Assembly (NCBI GenBank): GCA_028875955.1
Contig: JAGWTX010000032.1
Coordinates: forward strand, 1 to 10,812
Direction: 5' to 3'
Source of the DNA: Bacteroidota bacterium
Lineage (GTDB): Bacteria > Bacteroidota > Bacteroidia > Chitinophagales > Chitinophagaceae
DNA length: 10,812 nt
Below, one piece after another: positions 6,794 through 10,812 of the stretch (the first letter of the stretch is position 1; each line of letters opens with the position of its first letter). The notes below the pieces were generated by a model. The model saw nothing but the letters and a program-made list of their open reading frames with translations. It did no database searches and had not been told where the DNA came from. The position numbers and the translations under genes were made by a program.

Positions 6794-8410
6794 ATGATTT
6801 TACGCATTGGAAACTTGCTCCCCTTTTTACTACTCCTGTCTGTCTCCACCTGGTCGCAAACCACCTACCGACCTTATATGGATGTACTTCACTATGATTT
6901 TCATGTCAGGGTTACCGATCAGAATGATAGTCTCGAAGCAACAGCCGGGATAACGGTTCAATATGTAACGGGTACGGATGCCATCGTCTTTGACCTGAAA
7001 AACCGGAATGATACGGGAAAAGGCATGCAGGTATCCGCAGTTTCTGAAAATGGCAAACCCCTGAAGTTCAGCCATATTCATGACCTGCTCCGTATTGACC
7101 TGTCCGGTACTGCTGCTGCAAAAAGTATCCATAGCTACCAGATCGAATATGGCGGCATACCGGCTGATGGACTGATCATCAGTCAGAATCAGTTTCATCG
7201 CAGGACAATTTTTGCCGACAACTGGCCTAACCGCGCCAGTTACTGGATCCCCTGTGTTGATCACCCATCCGACAAAGCCACGGTAGATTTCTGGGTTACC
7301 GCTCCCCAACATTATAAAGCCATCGCAAATGGTGATCTGCAGGAAGAAAAGCTGCTGGGTAACCAGGAAAAACTCACACACTGGTCAGAAAAAATGCCCC
7401 TGCCAACCAAAGTAATGGTGATAGGCCTGGCAGATTTTGCGGTTGATTATCCCGGGACTGTGGATGGGATTCCCGTTTCAAGCTGGATCTTTCCCGAAAA
7501 TAAAAAAGCCGGTTTTTCCGACTATGCCCAGGCAACCACGATTCTCCCTTTTTTTATCAAACATATCGGGCCCTATAATTACAGCAAACTGGCCAATGTA
7601 CAATCCAGGACCATATTTGGCGGAATGGAAAATGCGGGTACCATCTTCTATTATGACAAAAGCGTAACCGGCACAGGCAAAAACGAACTCCTGATGGTTC
7701 ATGAGATCGCACACCAGTGGTTTGGGGATGCTGCCACCGAAACCGACTGGCCACATCTCTGGCTAAGCGAAGGGTTTGCCACAGAAATGACCCATCTGTA
7801 TGTTTTGAACAAATACGGTCAATCAGAATTGGTAAAAGGCCTGGAGAAAGACCGCAAAGAAGTGATCGCTTTCACCAAAAAAAGAAAGACACCGGTGGTG
7901 GATACCACTGCCGCCAATGATATCAAAGCATTGCTGAATACCAATTCCTACCAGAAAGGTGGCTGGGTGTTAGAAATGTTGCGGCAGAAATTGGGTGATA
8001 GTCTTTTCTGGAAAGGTATTCAGGTATATTATGCCCGCTACCGGAATGCCAATGCATCAACCCCGGACCTTCAAAAGGTTTTTGAAGAAGTTTCGAACCG
8101 GAAACTGGACACATTTTTTCATCAGTGGCTGTACCGCCCGGAGAATCCGGATCTTCAAATAGAATGGCAATACCATCCCAATGAAAAACAGATGGAATTG
8201 AGCATTCAACAAAAAACAAAAGAACCCTTTCAGTTTCCCTTGGAACTGTTATTTACAGACAGTTCCGGAAAAGAAACCCTGAAAACGATTTTACTGGAGG
8301 AACCTGTCACAAAATTCCGGTTCCCTTATCAGAGCAAACCGGCAAAAGTGATAGCGGATCCGGATTGCCATTTGTTATACGAGGGCACCCTTTCTGAAAA
8401 GTTTCTGTAA
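6794..8410 (+). CDS. Exported M1 family zinc metallopeptidase (aminopeptidase N-like)
   Basis: A 538-residue protein from ATG at 6794 to TAA at 8408-8410. This start gives a clean signal peptide (MILRIGNLLPFLLLL, ending TWSQ at 22); in-frame ATGs at 6761 and 6770 and a TTG at 6752 are alternatives. The N-terminal beta domain begins YRPYMDVLHYDFHV. The M1 exopeptidase motif appears as GGMEN (276-280). The zinc site is HEIAH (303-307) plus E326 in LWLSEGFA, spaced exactly 18 residues as HEXXH-x18-E requires. Y386 in NSYQKGG matches the catalytic tyrosine of the family. All key residues are therefore present. After the catalytic domain comes a beta-rich segment (LQIEWQYHP...), but the large helical domain of full-length aminopeptidase N (about 870 residues) is absent, as in many short bacterial M1 enzymes. 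It probably trims N-terminal residues from peptides in the periplasm. No type IX secretion tail is evident. It diverges from the Oar-like receptor. Confidence 0.93.
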   Translation: MILRIGNLLPFLLLLSVSTWSQTTYRPYMDVLHYDFHVRVTDQNDSLEATAGITVQYVTGTDAIVFDLKNRNDTGKGMQVSAVSENGKPLKFSHIHDLLRIDLSGTAAAKSIHSYQIEYGGIPADGLIISQNQFHRRTIFADNWPNRASYWIPCVDHPSDKATVDFWVTAPQHYKAIANGDLQEEKLLGNQEKLTHWSEKMPLPTKVMVIGLADFAVDYPGTVDGIPVSSWIFPENKKAGFSDYAQATTILPFFIKHIGPYNYSKLANVQSRTIFGGMENAGTIFYYDKSVTGTGKNELLMVHEIAHQWFGDAATETDWPHLWLSEGFATEMTHLYVLNKYGQSELVKGLEKDRKEVIAFTKKRKTPVVDTTAANDIKALLNTNSYQKGGWVLEMLRQKLGDSLFWKGIQVYYARYRNANASTPDLQKVFEEVSNRKLDTFFHQWLYRPENPDLQIEWQYHPNEKQMELSIQQKTKEPFQFPLELLFTDSSGKETLKTILLEEPVTKFRFPYQSKPAKVIADPDCHLLYEGTLSEKFL

Positions 8411-8519
8411 TAAAATGGCTGAACAGGGTTACCGGTTTGCCGATTTTAAGTTTTCCTTCAGAAAAACAAGCATGAGATTTGGACAGATATCAGGTTAATC
8501 GCCTTATGTCATCAAATCC

Positions 8520-9266
8520 ATGAAAATGAATCAAACATCTACTTTTGTAAAAGCCGTCGCTTTCAGTTTGTTGATCACCCTTTCCTGTTCAGGATTACAG
8601 GCACAAAGGGACCGAAGACATTATTATTCGTACCCGGGCTATTACCCGGTAAGAGGACAGTCTTTCCTGCACATTCCCGGATCCTACCTGAGTATACAGT
8701 TTGGAGGAAACCCCTATTATTATTCCGGAGGTTTATTTTACCAGCCCTATGGCAGCTATTACCGGATCCTGCCACCACCCATCGGGATCCGTGTAAATGT
8801 ATTACCGCGCGGATATTGGTCATTTCGCATCGGAGGCTTCCCCTATTTCTATTATAACGGCATCTTTTACCGGAAAAATAACCAGAACTATGAAGTGATC
8901 AATGCTCCGGTTGGCGCAGAAGTTCCCTCCATTCCCAGAGATGCCAAAACCGTTGTCATCGATGGAGAAAAATATTATGAATACAATGGCACTTTTTTCA
9001 AAGACCTTATAAAACCCAATGGGGAATTATGGTATACGGTTGAAGGCAAACACGGGGTTTTGAATACAGACAAAACGACTACGGAAAATACACAACCATC
9101 CATCGATCAAAAAGGGCCAGCCATCAGTGATCTGGTTGATCAGCTTCCGGCTAATGCGAAAACGGTGGTGATCAATGGGAAAAAATATTTTGTGAGCCCC
9201 GATAATGTGTATTATGAAGAAGTGATTGATGGCAAACAGGTGAGGTACCGGGTAGCAGGCAAATAA
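8520..9266 (+). CDS. Exported Tyr-rich four-repeat protein, probably DUF6515 family
   Basis: A 248-residue protein of unknown function, ATG at 8520 (a second in-frame ATG at 8526) and TAA at 9264-9266. Residues 1-29 form a signal peptide (FSLLITLSCSGLQAQ). The cysteine at 23 lacks a good lipobox, so cleavage by signal peptidase I after LQAQ is more likely. The mature protein opens with a basic, Tyr-rich stretch (RDRRHYYSYPGYYP). Four related units follow (52-94, 95-137, 138-181, 209-248), each starting [I/L]P and carrying G-x-x-Y-[Y/F]-x-x-x-x-x-[F/Y]-[Y/F]. The PPPIG and APVG turns in the first two units and the GG/YYNG/FY pattern suggest DUF6515 of Bacteroidota, recalled rather than searched. 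The content suggests a beta-rich envelope protein. It lies 109 bases after the M1 peptidase on the same strand with no clear terminator between them, so co-transcription is possible. A strong terminator follows. Confidence 0.85.
   Translation: MKMNQTSTFVKAVAFSLLITLSCSGLQAQRDRRHYYSYPGYYPVRGQSFLHIPGSYLSIQFGGNPYYYSGGLFYQPYGSYYRILPPPIGIRVNVLPRGYWSFRIGGFPYFYYNGIFYRKNNQNYEVINAPVGAEVPSIPRDAKTVVIDGEKYYEYNGTFFKDLIKPNGELWYTVEGKHGVLNTDKTTTENTQPSIDQKGPAISDLVDQLPANAKTVVINGKKYFVSPDNVYYEEVIDGKQVRYRVAGK
8673..9263 (+). repeat. Four-fold internal protein repeat in the DUF6515-like gene
   Basis: The units are 8673-8801, 8802-8930, 8931-9062 and 9144-9263. Units 1 and 2 read FGGNPYYYSGGLFY and IGGFPYFYYNGIFY at the core. 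Units 3 and 4 read AKTVVIDGEKYYEYNG and AKTVVINGKKYFVSPD. The first pair and the second pair are thus two sub-types. A 27-residue Thr/Gln/Asp-containing linker (182-208) precedes unit 4. The DNA copies are diverged at synonymous positions, so the duplication is old rather than a recent tandem expansion. Confidence 0.75.
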
Positions 9267-9269
9267 TGT

Positions 9270-9317
9270 AAAATAAGTACAGGCAAACAGATAGTTAACC
9301 AGCCTGTACTTATTTTT
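9270..9317 (+). terminator. Strong intrinsic terminator after the DUF6515-like gene
   Basis: Bases 9270-9284 and 9302-9316 form a perfect 15-bp stem (core AAGTACAGGC / GCCTGTACTT) with a 17-base loop. On the + strand it ends in a T-rich tail (TATTTTTATT, 9311-9320). It starts 4 bases after the stop codon. The - strand tail is weaker (TTTTACATT), so use as a two-way terminator for pdxH, 200 bases away, is doubtful. Confidence 0.85.
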
Positions 9318-9512
9318 ATTAATAAAGCAGGGGGTGTGTGATGCATGAAACCAAAATTCCTGCCAATGCAAATTTCGGTTGTCCGGAAAAGATGTTTTCA
9401 GGCAACTGAAAAATAAGATCTGCGAACCTATGGATAAAATGTTTCGCTTTTGCAAACCGCAAAAGACAGGGACCAATCATAATGGTCTATTAACAAAACG
9501 GGGAATGGTTAT
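9318..9512. other. Non-coding interval between convergent genes
   Basis: I see no supported gene here. Two small hairpins are present: CTTTTGC (9447-9453) with GCAAAAG (9459-9465) around a 5-base loop, and GACCA (9471-9475) with TGGTC (9483-9487) around a 7-base loop. Neither is followed by a clear T tract in the - direction, so a terminator for pdxH is not convincingly visible. A + strand reading frame from 9379 runs into the antisense of pdxH and has no family resemblance. Confidence 0.4.
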
Positions 9513-10157
9513 TCAGGGAGCCAGTCTTTCAATCTTCCAATTACCCGTATCCGTTTTGCGGTAACGGATCCTGTCGTGTAAACGGTTACTGCGACCCTGC
9601 CAGAATTCGATTTGTTCGGGTCGTACCAGATAACCTCCCCAATGCGGTGGGCGGGGTACCGCTTCATCAGCATAACGGGTTTCGATATCCGAACTGTTTT
9701 TCTCTATGATTTCCCTGCCGGATATCACCGTACTCTGCGGAGATGCCCAGGCACCAATGCGACTGCCCCTGGGGCGTGATTGAAAATAAAGATCACTCTC
9801 CTTTTCCGGGATCTTTTCTACAGATCCTTCAATACGTACCTGACGCTCCAGTTCTTTCCAGAAAAACACCAGACAGGCATGTGGGTTTTCTTCCAGTTCC
9901 TGCCCCTTATGACTTTGGTAATTGGTAAAAAATATAAAACCGGTTGGATCATACCCCTTTAACAGTACTATCCTTGCAGAGGGCATTCCCGATTTGGTAG
10001 CGGTGGCCAGGGTCATGGCATTGACTTCTTCGATCTCGCTTTTGATGGCATCATTCCACCAAACCGTAAACTGATCCATGGGATCTGCTGAGACATCTGA
10101 TTCGTTCAGCGAATGCATCTTGTAATCCTTACGAATATCTGCAATTGACAAAGCCAT
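9513..10157 (-). CDS. pdxH: Pyridoxamine 5'-phosphate oxidase
   Basis: A 214-residue protein (E. coli PdxH is 218) from ATG at 10157 to TGA at 9513-9515. The frame extends to a TTG at 10202, but that would place the start upstream of the likely promoter, and the ATG follows a purine-rich AAGGAAGG. The enzyme is an FMN-dependent cytosolic oxidase that makes pyridoxal 5'-phosphate from pyridoxine or pyridoxamine 5'-phosphate, using oxygen. The FMN-binding segment is ARIVLLKGYDPTGFIFFTN (61-79). SRPRGSRIGAWASPQS (127-142) is highly conserved. The C-terminal dimerisation region has WGGYLVRPEQIEFWQG (173-188) and NRLHDR (191-196), with R192 and H194 matching the substrate-binding Arg197 and His199 of E. 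coli. The end, WKIERLAP, differs from the E. coli protein by one residue. It follows an RND pump gene on the same strand, 75 bases away, and probably uses its own promoter. Confidence 0.96.
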   Translation of the reverse strand: MALSIADIRKDYKMHSLNESDVSADPMDQFTVWWNDAIKSEIEEVNAMTLATATKSGMPSARIVLLKGYDPTGFIFFTNYQSHKGQELEENPHACLVFFWKELERQVRIEGSVEKIPEKESDLYFQSRPRGSRIGAWASPQSTVISGREIIEKNSSDIETRYADEAVPRPPHWGGYLVRPEQIEFWQGRSNRLHDRIRYRKTDTGNWKIERLAP

Positions 10158-10177
10158 ACCTTCCTTTTTTTGAAAAG

Positions 10178-10185
10178 CAAAGTTA
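10178..10185 (-). promoter_or_regulatory. -7 promoter element of pdxH
   Basis: TAACTTTG on the - strand is a perfect match to the Bacteroidota -7 consensus TAnnTTTG. It ends 20 bases before the pdxH ATG, which fits a short leader carrying the AAGGAAGG site. A TTG lies 14 bases upstream, shorter than the typical gap to the -33 element, so the upstream half is uncertain. Confidence 0.5.
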
Positions 10186-10232
10186 CACAGAACGAAGGGC
10201 AATTGGCATGATAAAAATCAGTAACGCTTCCC

Positions 10233-10812
10233 TTATTCTGTAATATGGATTTCTTTCACCTTATGCTTTCCGGAAACAAATGTATATACGGCCGGAATCA
10301 CAAACAGCGTCAGGATCAGTGAGAACAAAATTCCACCCACCACCACGATCCCCAGGGGAATACGGCTGGTAGATGCCGCTCCCAAACTCAGGGCAATGGG
10401 CAATGCACCTAATGAAGTTGCAAGACTTGTCATTAGGATGGGTCTTAACCGCTGCGTGGATGCTTCGATTACCGCTTCATATTTTGGTAAGCCGAATTTT
10501 CTTTTCTGGTTGGCGAATTCCACGATCAGGATACCGTTCTTGGTAACCAGACCGATCAGCATGATCATTCCGATCTCCGAAAAGATATTCAGCGTCTGTT
10601 TAAATACATACAGACTCAGCAAAGCCCCCGCCAGCGCCAATGGCACGGTAAGCATGATGGTGAAGGGGTCCAGAAAACTTTCAAACTGGGCGGATAATAC
10701 AAGATATATAAGTATCAATGCCAGTGCGAAGGCAAACAGGATATTGGATGAGCTTTCCGCATAATCTCTCGACGGACCATTCAGTGATGTCTGATAAGAT
10801 TCGTCCAGCAGT
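10233..10812 (-). CDS. RND-family efflux permease, C-terminal part
   Basis: The frame is open from the right edge to TAA at 10233-10235, giving 192 complete codons of the C-terminus; the start lies outside the window. Five hydrophobic segments (about 24-42, 50-70, 76-100, 125-147 and 153-179) match the last five transmembrane helices of AcrB-type pumps. Diagnostic motifs are YLVLSAQFESFLDPF, IGLVTKNGILIVEFANQ and RLRPILMTSLATSLGALP. These identify the hydrophobe/amphiphile efflux group, which drives export of drugs, dyes or detergents by proton flux across the inner membrane, with a periplasmic adaptor and an outer-membrane channel. Neither partner is in the window. The AESSSN sequence before the first helix is the end of the second periplasmic loop. 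The cytoplasmic tail is short (GKHKVKEIHITE). The substrate cannot be predicted from this part. Confidence 0.93.
   Translation of the reverse strand, partial: LLDESYQTSLNGPSRDYAESSSNILFAFALALILIYLVLSAQFESFLDPFTIMLTVPLALAGALLSLYVFKQTLNIFSEIGMIMLIGLVTKNGILIVEFANQKRKFGLPKYEAVIEASTQRLRPILMTSLATSLGALPIALSLGAASTSRIPLGIVVVGGILFSLILTLFVIPAVYTFVSGKHKVKEIHITE

Noticed and set aside
6830..7381. A 183-codon - strand open frame antisense to the M1 peptidase
   Set aside because: It is a shadow of the peptidase coding strand, which has family motifs and an intact active site; the antisense product resembles nothing known.
9379..9564. A 61-codon + strand frame after the DUF6515-like gene
   Set aside because: It starts with TTG, runs antisense into pdxH, has no ribosome site or family resemblance, and lies beyond a strong terminator.
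10158..10202. TTG start at 10202 for pdxH
   Set aside because: The extra 15 residues lie across the TAACTTTG promoter element and have no counterpart in PdxH; the ATG at 10157 gives the normal family length.
1..10812. Mobile element, CRISPR array, tRNA/rRNA or defence system
   Set aside because: I found no transposase, integrase, long terminal repeats, spaced direct repeats, structural RNA or known defence domains; the gene content looks like stable chromosome.

Overview
The window looks like an ordinary chromosomal segment of a Bacteroidota bacterium, probably of the Chitinophagaceae or a related family. Four things suggest this. Two large outer-membrane receptors begin with the carboxypeptidase-regulatory-like domain typical of the phylum. 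The transketolase resembles the C-terminal half of the split enzyme. Signal peptides end in the common Bacteroidota '-Q' pattern. Starts have A-rich leaders, and there is a TAnnTTTG-type promoter element upstream of pdxH. No lineage assignment by similarity search was possible.

Layout: (1) 1-294, + strand, the last 97 codons of a transketolase C-terminal subunit, ending at a symmetrical hairpin (311-348) that can terminate both it and the convergent gene. (2) 396-2957, - strand, an 853-residue TonB-receptor-like outer membrane beta-barrel protein. (3) 2958-3325, a 368-base non-coding stretch with two perfect inverted repeats and the terminator of the next gene. (4) 3326-6610, - strand, a 1094-residue Oar-like TonB-dependent receptor. 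(5) 6611-6793, an AT-rich divergent promoter region. (6) 6794-8410, + strand, an exported three-domain M1 metallopeptidase with a complete zinc site. (7) 8520-9266, + strand, an exported Tyr-rich protein built from four copies of a roughly 40-residue unit, probably DUF6515, with a strong hairpin terminator at 9270-9317. (8) 9513-10157, - strand, pdxH, pyridoxamine 5'-phosphate oxidase. (9) 10233-10812, - strand, the C-terminal end of an RND efflux permease that runs off the window.

The central block (396-9266) encodes four consecutive envelope or exported proteins: two outer-membrane barrels and two secreted proteins. The flanks hold central metabolism (transketolase, PLP synthesis) and an efflux pump. 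No SusD-like lipoprotein accompanies either receptor, so neither looks like a classical polysaccharide utilisation locus. The divergent pair of Oar-like receptor and M1 peptidase is the most plausible functional partnership, in peptide handling or protein export, but this is inference from position only. I see no mobile element, CRISPR array, tRNA or rRNA, and no clear sign of a novel defence or mobile system. The most distinctive object is the four-repeat exported protein at 8520-9266.
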